NCBI RefSeq assembly: GCF_000967965.1
Contig: NZ_LACC01000027.1
Location: forward strand, 1 to 64,000
Source of the DNA: Pseudomonas fluorescens
GTDB lineage: Bacteria; Pseudomonadota; Gammaproteobacteria; Pseudomonadales; Pseudomonadaceae
Length of the DNA: 64,000 nt
Direction of reading: 5' to 3'
Below are positions 17,994-27,096 of this stretch, piece by piece. The notes under the pieces were generated by a model. The model was not told the origin of the DNA. It ran no database searches and saw only the letters and a list, made by a program, of their open reading frames with translations. The first letter of the stretch is position 1. Each line of letters opens with the position of its first letter. The translations under genes and the position numbers were made by a program.

Positions 17994-19803
17994 CCTGCCC
18001 GATGATGTTGCTACCGCTAAACGTGTCGACCGTCTGAGCTGGGCGGAAATCCGCCGCCTGGCCCTGCATCACAAGAAATCCCTGTGGATCGCCAACGGCG
18101 TGGCCGTGCTGGCGACCTTGTGCAGCGTGCCGATTCCCTTGCTCCTGCCGTTGCTGGTGGACGAGGTGTTGCTGGGGCATGGTGATGCCGCGCTGAAGAT
18201 CATGAACCACGTGCTGCCCGACGGCTGGCAGAAAGCTGCTGGCTACATCGGCCTGATGCTGGTGGTGACCTTGACCCTGCGTTGCTCGGCGTTGCTGTTC
18301 AACGTGGTGCAGGCGAAATTGTTCGCCGGGTTGGCCAAGGACATCGTCTACCGCATTCGTATACGCCTGATCGAGCGTCTCAAGCGTATCTCCCTGGGCG
18401 AATACGAAAGCCTGGGCAGCGGCACGGTGACCACGCACCTTGTGACTGACCTGGACACGCTGGACAAATTCGTCGGCGAAACCCTCAGCCGTTTCCTCGT
18501 GGCCATGCTGACCCTGGTTGGCACGGCGGGCATTCTGATGTGGATGCACTGGAAGCTGGCATTGCTGATTCTGCTGTTCAACCCGCTGGTGATCTACGCC
18601 ACGGTGCAGTTGGGCAAGCGGGTCAAGCACCTGAAGAAACTCGAGAACGACAGCACTTCGCGCTTTACCCAGGCACTGACCGAAACACTGGACGCCATCC
18701 AGGAAGTTCGCGCCGGCAACCGCCAGGGTTTTTTCCTCGGCCGCCTGGGGCATCGCGCCCGGGACGTGCGTGACTATGCGGTGAATTCGCAATGGAAAAC
18801 CGATGCGTCGAACCGGGCCAGCGGTTTGCTGTTCCAGTTCGGCATCGATATTTTCCGCGCCGCGGCGATGCTCACGGTGCTGTTTTCCGACCTTTCAATC
18901 GGCCAGATGCTCGCGGTGTTCAGCTACCTGTGGTTCATGATCGGTCCGGTTGAACAGCTGCTGAACCTGCAATATGCCTACTACGCTGCCGGCGGTGCGC
19001 TGTCGCGGATCAACGAGCTGCTGTCCCGAGCCGATGAGCCCGAATACCCGGGCGGCGTCGACCCTTTCGTCGGTCGCGAGACGGTCGGGCTGGAAGTTCA
19101 AGGGCTGAGCTTCGGTTATGGCGATGAACTGGTCCTGAACCAGATGAACCTGTCCATTGCCCCCGGCGAAAAGGTCGCGATCGTCGGCGCCAGTGGCGGT
19201 GGCAAGAGCACACTGGTGCAACTGCTGCTGGGCTTGTACACGCCGCTGGCCGGAACCATTCGCTTCGGCGGTTCGACCCAGCAGGAGATCGGCCTGGAAA
19301 CCGTGCGAGAAAATGTTGCCGTAGTCCTACAGCATCCGGCGCTGTTCAACGACACCATCCGGGCCAACCTGACCATGGGCCGCGAGCGCAGTGACGAGGC
19401 CTGCTGGCAGGCACTGGAAATCGCCCAGTTGCACGGCACGGTCCGGGGTTTGCCCAATGGCCTGGACAGCGTCGTCGGGCGCTCCGGGGTGCGCTTGTCC
19501 GGCGGGCAACGTCAACGCCTGGCCATCGCCCGGATGGTACTGGCCGAACCCAAGGTGGTGATCCTCGACGAAGCCACCTCCGCGCTGGACGCCGCCACCG
19601 AATACAACCTGCATCAGGCACTGGCGCGCTTCCTGAGCAACCGCACCACGTTGATCATCGCCCACCGACTTTCGGCGGTAAAACAGGCTGATCGTGTGCT
19701 GGTGTTCGACGGCGGGCAAGTTGCCGAGGATGGCGACCATCAGCAACTGATCGCCGACGGTGGGTTGTACGCCAAGCTTTATGGGCATTTGCAGCGGTTG
19801 TAG
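17986..19803 (+). CDS. ABC exporter, fused permease/ATPase
   Basis: A 605-residue half-transporter with an N-terminal ABC transmembrane domain (about six helices, residues 30-330) and a C-terminal ATPase: Walker A GASGGGKST near residue 400, signature LSGGQRQR, Walker B VVILDEATSA, and the H-loop 'IIAHRLSAV'. It should work as a homodimer exporting a hydrophobic substrate that sequence does not identify. The start is a GTG overlapping the previous gene. In P. aeruginosa a matching ABC fusion gene lies next to rbdA, as here. Confidence 0.88.
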   Translation: MHDLPDDVATAKRVDRLSWAEIRRLALHHKKSLWIANGVAVLATLCSVPIPLLLPLLVDEVLLGHGDAALKIMNHVLPDGWQKAAGYIGLMLVVTLTLRCSALLFNVVQAKLFAGLAKDIVYRIRIRLIERLKRISLGEYESLGSGTVTTHLVTDLDTLDKFVGETLSRFLVAMLTLVGTAGILMWMHWKLALLILLFNPLVIYATVQLGKRVKHLKKLENDSTSRFTQALTETLDAIQEVRAGNRQGFFLGRLGHRARDVRDYAVNSQWKTDASNRASGLLFQFGIDIFRAAAMLTVLFSDLSIGQMLAVFSYLWFMIGPVEQLLNLQYAYYAAGGALSRINELLSRADEPEYPGGVDPFVGRETVGLEVQGLSFGYGDELVLNQMNLSIAPGEKVAIVGASGGGKSTLVQLLLGLYTPLAGTIRFGGSTQQEIGLETVRENVAVVLQHPALFNDTIRANLTMGRERSDEACWQALEIAQLHGTVRGLPNGLDSVVGRSGVRLSGGQRQRLAIARMVLAEPKVVILDEATSALDAATEYNLHQALARFLSNRTTLIIAHRLSAVKQADRVLVFDGGQVAEDGDHQQLIADGGLYAKLYGHLQRL

Positions 19804-19991
19804 GGAGATGACACCGAGGTTGCAGGGCGCCACTTCAATACTATAAAAAACATCATCGCGACCGGATGTCGGTGGCCGCGATACTCCCTCCGGGCAAAGC
19901 TTGTCGCTTGCCGGGATCGGAATCGCAACCTAGTCTAGCTATAGCGATTTCGTCCGGAAGACGAACAAGCAGTGCTAATGCAAGGGACCTC

Positions 19992-22451
19992 ATGAATCAA
20001 ACGCGGACTCTCGGAACGCCACGGTTGTTGGGCATCGTCTGGCCATTTATCGCCGTTGTGGTGTTTCAAGCCTTGCTGGGCGGCGTTAGCCTTTATGTGC
20101 TGTCGGCGGTTCGCGGCTATGTTGCCGGCGAAAGCCTCTGGTCCAAGGGCCAGAAAGACGCCATCTATTACCTCAACCTCTACGCCGACAGCGGCGACGA
20201 AGCGATTTTTCGTAAATACCAGCAGGCCATTTCCGTGCCTCAGGGCGGGCATGAGTTGCGCGTGGCGCTGGATCATCAACCGCCGAATATCGAGGCGGCA
20301 CGTGTGGCGATTCTCAAGGGCGGCAACCACCCGGACGACGTTTCCAGCCTGATTTGGCTGTACCTCAACTTTCGTCACTTCAGCTATCTCGAAAAAGCCA
20401 TCAACCTCTGGACCGTGGGTGATGCCTATCTGGTCCAACTCGATGACGTTGCGCGGGACATGCATCAGCACATCGCTGCCGGCCCGGTCTCCGGTGTGGA
20501 TGTACAGCGCTGGAAGGAGCAGATCTTCGCCATCAACGACGGCGTGACGCCAGCGGCAAAGGCGTTCAGCGATGCCTTGGGCGAAGGTTCGCGGGTGATT
20601 CTGCGCTTGTTGCTGGTGACGAATCTGGCCACCGCCCTGGGTTTGATTGCGTTGGCCTTGATGCGTACCCATAAACTGCTCAAGCAGCGCCATGCCTTTG
20701 CCGATGCGCTGCAGGTGGAGAAAGAACGGGCGCAGATCACCCTGCAATCAATTGGTGATGGAGTGATCACCACGGATGTTTCCGGTGCGATCGCCTACAT
20801 GAATCCGGCGGCCGAGGCGTTGACCCACTGGAAGGCCGAGCAGGCGACGGGATTGCCGCTGGCGGCGCTGTTCAACCTGCTGGACGAAAATGCCCAGACC
20901 GATGGTTTCACCCTGATCGAGCATATTCTGAGCGGTCAGCTCAGTGGTGGCAGTGAGCACTCCAAACTGATTCAACGCCTGGACGGCAGCACGGTGTCGG
21001 TCACGCTGGTGGGCGCGCCAATCCGCAATGCCGGCAAAGTCAGCGGGACGGTACTGGTGCTGCATGACATGACCCAGGAGCGGCAATACATCGCCAATCT
21101 GTCGTGGCAGGCGACCCACGATGCCTTGACCGGGCTTGCCAACCGTCGCGAGTTCGAATATCGCCTGGAACAGGCGCTGCACAACCTGACCCGCTATGCA
21201 GGTCGCCATGCACTGATGTTCCTCGATCTGGACCAGTTCAAGCTGGTCAACGATACCTGCGGCCACGCGGCGGGCGATGAACTGTTGCGGCACATCTGCG
21301 CGCTGTTGCAATCCGGGCTGCGCGAAGGCGACACCCTGGCGCGCCTGGGTGGCGACGAGTTTGGCATCCTGCTGGAAAACTGCGCACCGGAAGCGGCGGA
21401 GAAAATTGCCGAGAGCCTGCGCCAGACTGTGCAGAATCTGCATTTTGTCTGGAAGGGCCGGCCTTTCGTGACCACTGTCAGTATCGGGCTGGTCCATGTC
21501 GCGCAGAATCCGACGACGCTCGAAGCCTCGCTGCGTGCTGCCGACATGGCGTGCTACATGGCCAAGGAAAAGGGCCGCAACCGGGTCCAGGTCTATCATC
21601 CGGATGACTCGGAATTGTCCCTGCGCTTCGGCGAAATGGCCTGGGTGCAGCGTTTGCACATGGCGCTGGAGGAAGACCGCTTCTGCCTGTACGCCCAGGA
21701 AATTGTCCCCTTGGGCCATGTCGAACAGGACAGCGGGCACATTGAAATTCTACTGCGATTGCATGATGAAGCCGGGCGGATGATCTTGCCTGACAGCTTC
21801 ATTCCGGCCGCTGAACGCTATGGCCTGATGAGCTCGCTTGATCGTTGGGTGGTGCAGAACGTGTTCAAGATCATCGCCCAATGCCGGGCCGAGCAAGGCA
21901 ACGGGCCGCTGGCCATGTGTGCGATAAATCTGTCAGGCACGACGATCGGGGATGAGGCGTTCCTGGACTTCTTGCGCGAACAGTTTGTGACGTATTCGAT
22001 TCCGCCTGAAATGATTTGTTTTGAAATTACTGAAACCAGTGCTATTTCAAATCTTGGCAGCGCCATTCGATTCATTAATGAACTCAAAGGCTTAGGCTGC
22101 CATTTTTCCCTGGACGACTTTTGTGCCGGAATGTCCTCATTCGCGTACCTGAAACATTTGCCTGTAGACTTCCTGAAGATCGACGGGAGTTTCGTAAAGG
22201 ATATGCTGGACGACCCGATTAACCGCGCCATGGTCGAAGTGATCAATCACATTGGCCATGTGATGGGTAAGCGCACGATTGCCGAGTTTGTCGAAACGCC
22301 CCAGATCGAGCAGGCATTGCTGGAGATCGGGGTAGATTACGCTCAAGGGTATGTGATTGAACGCCCGCAGTTGTTTACCTGCGATAGCTTGCTGAGTCGC
22401 CCTGCCAGGCCTCAGCCGCTGTTGTTCAAGGCGCCTGGCACGTTCCGTTGA
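19992..22451 (+). CDS. rbdA: PAS-GGDEF-EAL c-di-GMP enzyme, RbdA-like
   Basis: An 819-residue membrane protein. Two transmembrane helices flank an N-terminal periplasmic sensor region; a PAS domain follows (about 240-350), then GGDEF (intact GGDEF at 453-457, with the I-site RxxD five residues before it), then EAL. The EAL signature reads E585-I-L-L-R, catalytic Glu present; the DDFG loop reads DDFCAG and 'FEITETS' is kept. Size, domain order and position beside the ABC exporter match RbdA of P. aeruginosa, which degrades c-di-GMP when GTP binds its GGDEF domain and promotes biofilm dispersal. The ATG at 19992 follows AAGGGA. Confidence 0.85.
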   Translation: MNQTRTLGTPRLLGIVWPFIAVVVFQALLGGVSLYVLSAVRGYVAGESLWSKGQKDAIYYLNLYADSGDEAIFRKYQQAISVPQGGHELRVALDHQPPNIEAARVAILKGGNHPDDVSSLIWLYLNFRHFSYLEKAINLWTVGDAYLVQLDDVARDMHQHIAAGPVSGVDVQRWKEQIFAINDGVTPAAKAFSDALGEGSRVILRLLLVTNLATALGLIALALMRTHKLLKQRHAFADALQVEKERAQITLQSIGDGVITTDVSGAIAYMNPAAEALTHWKAEQATGLPLAALFNLLDENAQTDGFTLIEHILSGQLSGGSEHSKLIQRLDGSTVSVTLVGAPIRNAGKVSGTVLVLHDMTQERQYIANLSWQATHDALTGLANRREFEYRLEQALHNLTRYAGRHALMFLDLDQFKLVNDTCGHAAGDELLRHICALLQSGLREGDTLARLGGDEFGILLENCAPEAAEKIAESLRQTVQNLHFVWKGRPFVTTVSIGLVHVAQNPTTLEASLRAADMACYMAKEKGRNRVQVYHPDDSELSLRFGEMAWVQRLHMALEEDRFCLYAQEIVPLGHVEQDSGHIEILLRLHDEAGRMILPDSFIPAAERYGLMSSLDRWVVQNVFKIIAQCRAEQGNGPLAMCAINLSGTTIGDEAFLDFLREQFVTYSIPPEMICFEITETSAISNLGSAIRFINELKGLGCHFSLDDFCAGMSSFAYLKHLPVDFLKIDGSFVKDMLDDPINRAMVEVINHIGHVMGKRTIAEFVETPQIEQALLEIGVDYAQGYVIERPQLFTCDSLLSRPARPQPLLFKAPGTFR

Positions 22452-22494
22452 AACTCCTGCCGGTCTGACAATCACAATCAAAAGGAGCTCGACA

Positions 22495-23289
22495 GTGATC
22501 GATACATTCAACCGAACCGGACCGCTCATGGAAGCTGCAAGTTACCCTGCCTGGGCCCAGCGCCTGATCCAGGATTGCAGCGAGAGCAAGCGCCGGGTTG
22601 TCGAACACGAACTGTACCAACGCATGCGAGACAACAAACTCAGTGCGAAGACCATGCGCCAGTACCTGATAGGTGGCTGGCCGGTGGTCGAACAGTTCGC
22701 GTTGTATATGGCACAAAACCTGACCAAGACTCGCTTTGCCCGTCATCCCGGCGAGGACATGGCCCGTCGCTGGCTGATGCGCAACATCCGCGTCGAACTG
22801 AACCACGCCGATTACTGGGTGCACTGGAGTCGCGCGCACGGTGTCAGCCTGGAAGAGCTGCAGGCGCAGCAGGTTCCCCCTGAGCTTCACGCCCTGAGCC
22901 ATTGGTGCTGGCACACCAGTTCCGCCGACTCGCTGATCGTCGCGATTGCCGCCACCAACTACGCCATCGAAGGGGCGACCGGGGAATGGTCGGCGGTAGT
23001 GTGTTCCAATGGTATCTACGCCGCCTCGTTCCCCGAGGAAGATCGCAAGCGGACGATGAAGTGGTTGAAGATGCATGCCCAATACGACGATGCCCATCCA
23101 TGGGAAGCCCTGGAGATCATCTGCACATTGGCGGGCACCAATCCGAGCAAATCCCTGCAGGTGGAACTGCGTCAGGCCGTTTGCAAGAGCTACGACTATA
23201 TGTACCTGTTCCTCGAACGTTGCATGCAAATGGAGCACGCAGAACGGGCACCGGTCGTGCGTGAGCGGATGGCATTGGCCGAAGGCTGA
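22495..23289 (+). CDS. TenA/PqqC-like (iron-containing redox enzyme family) protein
   Basis: A 264-residue all-helical protein of the TenA/heme-oxygenase-like superfamily, annotated in pseudomonads as a 'TenA family regulator'. Conserved His and Glu residues suitable for metal binding occur in 'NIRVELNHADYW' and 'HALSHWCWH'. It starts with GTG 7 bp after AGGAGCTCG and lies 40 bp downstream of rbdA, as in P. aeruginosa. Real biochemical activity is unknown. Confidence 0.75.
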   Translation: MIDTFNRTGPLMEAASYPAWAQRLIQDCSESKRRVVEHELYQRMRDNKLSAKTMRQYLIGGWPVVEQFALYMAQNLTKTRFARHPGEDMARRWLMRNIRVELNHADYWVHWSRAHGVSLEELQAQQVPPELHALSHWCWHTSSADSLIVAIAATNYAIEGATGEWSAVVCSNGIYAASFPEEDRKRTMKWLKMHAQYDDAHPWEALEIICTLAGTNPSKSLQVELRQAVCKSYDYMYLFLERCMQMEHAERAPVVRERMALAEG

Positions 23290-23310
23290 TACAGCTATCA
23301 CGCAATAAAA

Positions 23311-23402
23311 ACTGTGGGAGCGGGTTTGCTCGCGAAAGTGGTGTATCAGGCGGCATGGATGTCGCTGATATTCCGCATTCGCGAGCAAGCTCGCTCCCAC
23401 AT
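23311..23402. repeat. REPIN between convergent genes
   Basis: Inverted REP arms 'gtgggagcgggtttgctcgc' (about 23313-23332) and 'cgcgagcaagctcgctccca' (about 23380-23399), separating the TenA-like gene from the convergent diguanylate cyclase gene. Confidence 0.85.
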
Positions 23403-23425
23403 TGGTTTGTGACACGGCTGAAAAA

Positions 23426-24352
23426 TCAGCCCGCCATCTCCAGCCGGTTACGACCTTCGCGCTTGGCCACATACAACGCACTGTCTGCCCGCCGCAACAG
23501 GCTTTCGGCGGACTCGCCGGGCAACAGGGTCGAACAGCCGAGGCTGACCGTCAGCAGGATCCTGTGACCATCGGCCAGGTACTCTTCAGACTGCGCTGCA
23601 AACCGCAGCCGCTCACCGACCAAGGCCGCGGCCTCGCGACAGGTATTCGACAGCAGGATCAGGAACTCCTCGCCACCATAGCGGAACACCATGTCCACGT
23701 TGCGCAGCTGGTTTTTGATCGAGGTGGCGACCGCCTTGAGCACGTCATCGCCAGTGCTGTGGCCATGGGTATCATTGACCAGCTTGAAATGATCGATGTC
23801 CAGCATCAGCACCGACAACGGTTGCAGATGGCGCCGGGACAGCTCGATTTCCCTTTGCAGCGTCTGGTCCATGGCGATGCGGTTACCGGCGCCCGTCAGC
23901 GGGTCGCGCAGTGCGCTTTGGGTGGCGGTACGGTAAAGCAGCGCATTGCGCATCGGGAAAAGCAGCGCGGCCAGCAGTGATTCGAGGTGGCCCTGTTCTT
24001 GTTCGCTGAAACGCTGATTGCGACGGAAGATCAGCTCACCCAGATGTTCGCCTTCGTGGCTGAGGCTGTAACTGATGGAGTGGTGGCCGCGCTGGCCGAA
24101 CTCCAGGCGCAGGTCACTGCTCTTGTGCTGGTAGCACAAGGCGTCCAACGGCACCAGCCGCTGAATCTCGCGATAGAACGTCCCAAGAATGCGCTGAGGC
24201 TCCAGACTGGTTTGCAGCTGCAGGCTCAGTTGCTGGCGCAATTGCGCAAGACTGACAGGTCTTTCCAGAAGGGGCGGCTGCTGACCAAAGCCCAGGCGCT
24301 GCAATTTGGCGCTATCGAAGTCAATTGCGTTGGTCTGGGAAGGTGGTTTCAT
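23426..24352 (-). CDS. GGDEF domain diguanylate cyclase
   Basis: A 308-residue cytoplasmic protein with an N-terminal sensor-like region (about 40-140, GAF-like in character but not confidently assigned) and a C-terminal GGDEF domain. The active-site motif is GGEEF at 226-230, with the inhibitory I-site RNVD at 217-220, so it is predicted to synthesise c-di-GMP with product feedback. No transmembrane segment. The ATG at 24352 fits the family; the open frame further upstream is not protein-like. Confidence 0.88.
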   Translation of the reverse strand: MKPPSQTNAIDFDSAKLQRLGFGQQPPLLERPVSLAQLRQQLSLQLQTSLEPQRILGTFYREIQRLVPLDALCYQHKSSDLRLEFGQRGHHSISYSLSHEGEHLGELIFRRNQRFSEQEQGHLESLLAALLFPMRNALLYRTATQSALRDPLTGAGNRIAMDQTLQREIELSRRHLQPLSVLMLDIDHFKLVNDTHGHSTGDDVLKAVATSIKNQLRNVDMVFRYGGEEFLILLSNTCREAAALVGERLRFAAQSEEYLADGHRILLTVSLGCSTLLPGESAESLLRRADSALYVAKREGRNRLEMAG

Positions 24353-24731
24353 AAGGCGTGCGCCCCTAAGCAGTAAGGCTGTCTTACAAGCAGGGTGAGA
24401 GCGGCTTAGGGCTGCGCGTCGTACTGGTCCGTCAGTCCCGTAGGACATTTCGTACAAGTTTAATCCGCTTTGTAGAAGATGAGTAATCTCTGCACTCAAG
24501 CTCCACCCCCCTGTCTGCTTTCACGTTACGTGTCTGAGCAAACTTAGAGCGAAAGTCGTGCCATTCGGTTCATCCGAATAAAAGCTGTGTTAAATCAACT
24601 GGTTGTTGTTTGTCTGCTACCTGTATGGCGCAGTGTGTGACGTTTATTTGACAAGTGCCTGGTTCGAATCCGAGAGCCTTCGAGTGCCGCGACAGGAAGC
24701 TGGCGCGGCACCAGAAAGCGACGTACGGTCG
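24353..24731. other. Intergenic region upstream of the diguanylate cyclase
   Basis: About 380 bp between the divergent/upstream side of the cyclase gene and the 3' end of yciK. It should hold the cyclase promoter (minus strand). I see no REP, terminator or conserved ORF. A 'ggttcgaatcc' string near 24660 resembles a tRNA T-loop but does not belong to a tRNA. Confidence 0.4.
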
Positions 24732-25472
24732 TTACTGGGCGTTGAACGCCTGGCCATTGATACCAGTGCTGTCCGGGCCCATCAGGTAGAGGTAGACCGG
24801 CATGATCTCCTCGGGCGTCGGGTTGTTCAGTGGGTTTTCACCCGGGTAAGCCTGGGCGCGCATGCTGGTGCGGGTGGCGCCCGGGTTGATGCTGTTGGAA
24901 CGTACCGGGGCCACGGTATCGACTTCGTCAGCCAGGGTTTGCATCAGGCCTTCAGTGGCGAACTTGGAGACGCCGTAAGCGCCCCAGTACGCACGTCCCT
25001 TGCGGCCGACGCTGCTGGAAGTGAACACCACCGAGGCATCCTGCGACAGCTTGAGCAGCGGCAGCAGTGTGCTGGTAAGCATGAACATGGCATTGACGTT
25101 GACTTGCATGACCCGCATGAAGTTCTCGCCGGAAAGCTGCTCGATCGGCGTGCGCGGGCCGATGATCGAAGCATTGTGCAGCAGGCCGTCGAGATGCCCG
25201 AATTCGCTTTCGATCATGGCTGCCAGTTCATCGTATTGATGGGGCAGGGCGGTTTCGAGGTTGAACGGGATCACCGCCGGTTGTGGATGGCCGGCGGCTT
25301 CGATTTCGTCGTAGACCTGGGTCAGGTTGGCTTCGGTCTTGCCCAGCAGCAGCACGGTTGCGCCGTGGGCTGCGTAGGTTTTTGCCGCTGCGGCGCCGAT
25401 GCCGCGTCCTGCGCCGGTGACCAGAATGACCCGATCCTTGAGCAGTTCGGGGCGGGCGGAATAATCAAACAT
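24732..25472 (-). CDS. yciK: YciK family SDR oxidoreductase
   Basis: A 246-residue classical SDR. Cofactor motif TGAGRGIG at residues 19-26, NNAG-equivalent 'LHNAS', and catalytic YGVSK. The N-terminus (MFDYSARPELLKDRVILVTG) is typical of YciK. The ATG at 25472 follows AGAGG; the frame is open upstream through the REP region but that is not real coding. Order yciK-mupP-ubiG is the same as in P. aeruginosa. Substrate unknown. Confidence 0.88.
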   Translation of the reverse strand: MFDYSARPELLKDRVILVTGAGRGIGAAAAKTYAAHGATVLLLGKTEANLTQVYDEIEAAGHPQPAVIPFNLETALPHQYDELAAMIESEFGHLDGLLHNASIIGPRTPIEQLSGENFMRVMQVNVNAMFMLTSTLLPLLKLSQDASVVFTSSSVGRKGRAYWGAYGVSKFATEGLMQTLADEVDTVAPVRSNSINPGATRTSMRAQAYPGENPLNNPTPEEIMPVYLYLMGPDSTGINGQAFNAQ

Positions 25473-25503
25473 AAAAAACCTCTTCAAAGACCTGCATCGA
25501 ACC

Positions 25504-25635
25504 TGTGGCGAGGGAGCTTGCTCCCGCTCGGCTGCGAAGCAGTCGTAATCTTTTAATAACGGTTCCCGAGAAGGCGCATGCATAGGCAGAGGGGTCGCTT
25601 CGCGACCCAGCGGGAGCAAGCTCCCTCGCCACAAA
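25504..25635. repeat. Inverted repeat pair of a second REP class
   Basis: 'tgtggcgagggagcttgctc' (25504-25523) is repeated in inverted form as 'gagcaagctccctcgccaca' (about 25614-25633); inner segments 'ggctgcgaagcagtcg' and 'ggggtcgcttcgcgaccc' form additional hairpins. This differs from the 'gcgagcaagctcgctccc' REP class of the other gaps. Confidence 0.8.
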
Positions 25636-25663
25636 AGCAGGTGCCCACGTCAAGCTATCTGGC

Positions 25664-26335
25664 TCAGCAGCTGCAAAGTGCGCTATCAAGCACCTTACGC
25701 AACTCCAGCGGATGATCGACCACCACATCCGCACCCCAATGCCGCGGATTATCATCCGGGTGGATATAGCCGAAGGTCACGGCGGCAGTCTTGGTGCCGG
25801 CATCGCGGCCCGACTCGATGTCGCGCAGGTCATCGCCGACGAACAGCACGCTGGCCGGGTCCAGGTCGAGCATCTTGCAGGCCAGGATCAACGGTTCCGG
25901 GTCCGGTTTGCTGTTCTTCACATGATCCGGGCAGATCAGCAGCGCCGAGCGTTCAGCCAGCCCCAGCTGTTGCATGATCGGCTCGGCGAAGCGCAGCGGC
26001 TTGTTGGTGACCACGCCCCAGATCAGGTTGGCCTTCTCGATGTCCGCCAGCAGTTCGCCCATGCCGTCGAACAGCTTGCTGTGGACTGCACAACCGACGA
26101 GGTAGCGCTCCAGAAACTCCAAGCGCAGTTCCTCGAACCCCGGCGATTCCGGGTCCATGGCGAAGGTCACCGCGACCATCGCCTTGGCGCCGCCGGAAAT
26201 CTCGTCGCGAATGTGCTTGTCGTTAATCGGTGGCAAGCCACGGTCGGCACGCATCGCCTGACAGATGGCAATGAAGTCCGGCGCGGTGTCGAGCAGGGTG
26301 CCGTCCATGTCGAAAAGAACTGCTCTGATTGGCAT
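25664..26335 (-). CDS. mupP: N-acetylmuramic acid 6-phosphate phosphatase MupP
   Basis: A 223-residue HAD-superfamily phosphatase with nucleophile Asp9 and general acid Asp11 (FDMDGTLLD), the 'VVTNKP' motif II, and 'KPDPEP'/'GDDLRD' motifs III-IV. Long annotated as phosphoglycolate phosphatase (gph), but the orthologue at this position next to ubiG in Pseudomonas is MupP, which dephosphorylates MurNAc-6-P in the cell-wall recycling bypass that gives intrinsic fosfomycin resistance. GAGGAG precedes the ATG. It sits 4 bp after ubiG. Confidence 0.85.
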   Translation of the reverse strand: MPIRAVLFDMDGTLLDTAPDFIAICQAMRADRGLPPINDKHIRDEISGGAKAMVAVTFAMDPESPGFEELRLEFLERYLVGCAVHSKLFDGMGELLADIEKANLIWGVVTNKPLRFAEPIMQQLGLAERSALLICPDHVKNSKPDPEPLILACKMLDLDPASVLFVGDDLRDIESGRDAGTKTAAVTFGYIHPDDNPRHWGADVVVDHPLELRKVLDSALCSC

Positions 26336-26339
26336 CGGC

Positions 26340-27038
26340 TTACTCCTCGCGCAGGGTCTGGATCATGTAGTTGACGTCCACGTCGGCCGCCAGCTTGTAG
26401 TGCTTGGTCAGCGGGTTGTAGGTCAGGCCGATGATGTCCTTGACGGTCAGGCCAGCCATGCGGCTCCAGGCGCCGAGTTCGGAAGGGCGGATGAATTTCT
26501 TGAAGTCGTGGGTGCCGCGCGGCAGCAGCTTCATGATGTATTCGGCGCCGACGATGGCGAACAGGTACGCCTTCGGGTTGCGGTTGATGGTCGAGAAGAA
26601 CACCTGGCCGCCGGGCTTGACCATGCGGAAGCAGGCACGGATGACCGACGAAGGGTCCGGCACGTGCTCAAGCATTTCCAGGCAGGTGACCACGTCGAAC
26701 TGCTCGGGCATTTCCTCGGCCAGGGCTTCGGCGGTGATCTGCCGGTACTCGACGCTCACGCCCGACTCCAGCTGATGCAACTGGGCAACCGCCAACGGCG
26801 CTTCGCCCATGTCGATACCCATCACGGTCGCACCGCGTTGGGCCATGGCTTCGCTGAGGATGCCGCCGCCGCAACCGACGTCGAGGACTTTCTTGCCGGC
26901 CAGATTGACCCGCTCGTCAATCCAGTTGACCCGCAGCGGGTTGATGTCGTGCAGCGGTTTGAATTCGCTTTCACGGTCCCACCAGCGATGGGCCAGGGCC
27001 TCGAATTTGGCGATTTCGGCGTAGTCGACGTTGCTCAT
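26340..27038 (-). CDS. ubiG: Ubiquinone biosynthesis O-methyltransferase UbiG
   Basis: A 232-residue SAM-dependent methyltransferase that carries out both O-methylations of ubiquinone synthesis. SAM-binding motif I is [10 protein letters not shown] at 51-60; the N-terminal '[14 protein letters not shown]' and 'INPLRVNWI' segments are diagnostic of UbiG. First gene of ubiG-mupP(-yciK). Confidence 0.93.
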   Translation of the reverse strand: MSNVDYAEIAKFEALAHRWWDRESEFKPLHDINPLRVNWIDERVNLAGKKVLDVGCGGGILSEAMAQRGATVMGIDMGEAPLAVAQLHQLESGVSVEYRQITAEALAEEMPEQFDVVTCLEMLEHVPDPSSVIRACFRMVKPGGQVFFSTINRNPKAYLFAIVGAEYIMKLLPRGTHDFKKFIRPSELGAWSRMAGLTVKDIIGLTYNPLTKHYKLAADVDVNYMIQTLREE

Positions 27039-27096
27039 GGTTTAAGTCCTCTAAAACTTGAAAAATCCTGTTGCCCCGGATTGTGCTCCAGGGTGC

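Noticed and set aside
24650-24690. 'ggttcgaatcc' resembling a tRNA T-arm
   Set aside because: The stem flanking the loop does not pair beyond two base pairs and no acceptor, D or anticodon arm can be built upstream.
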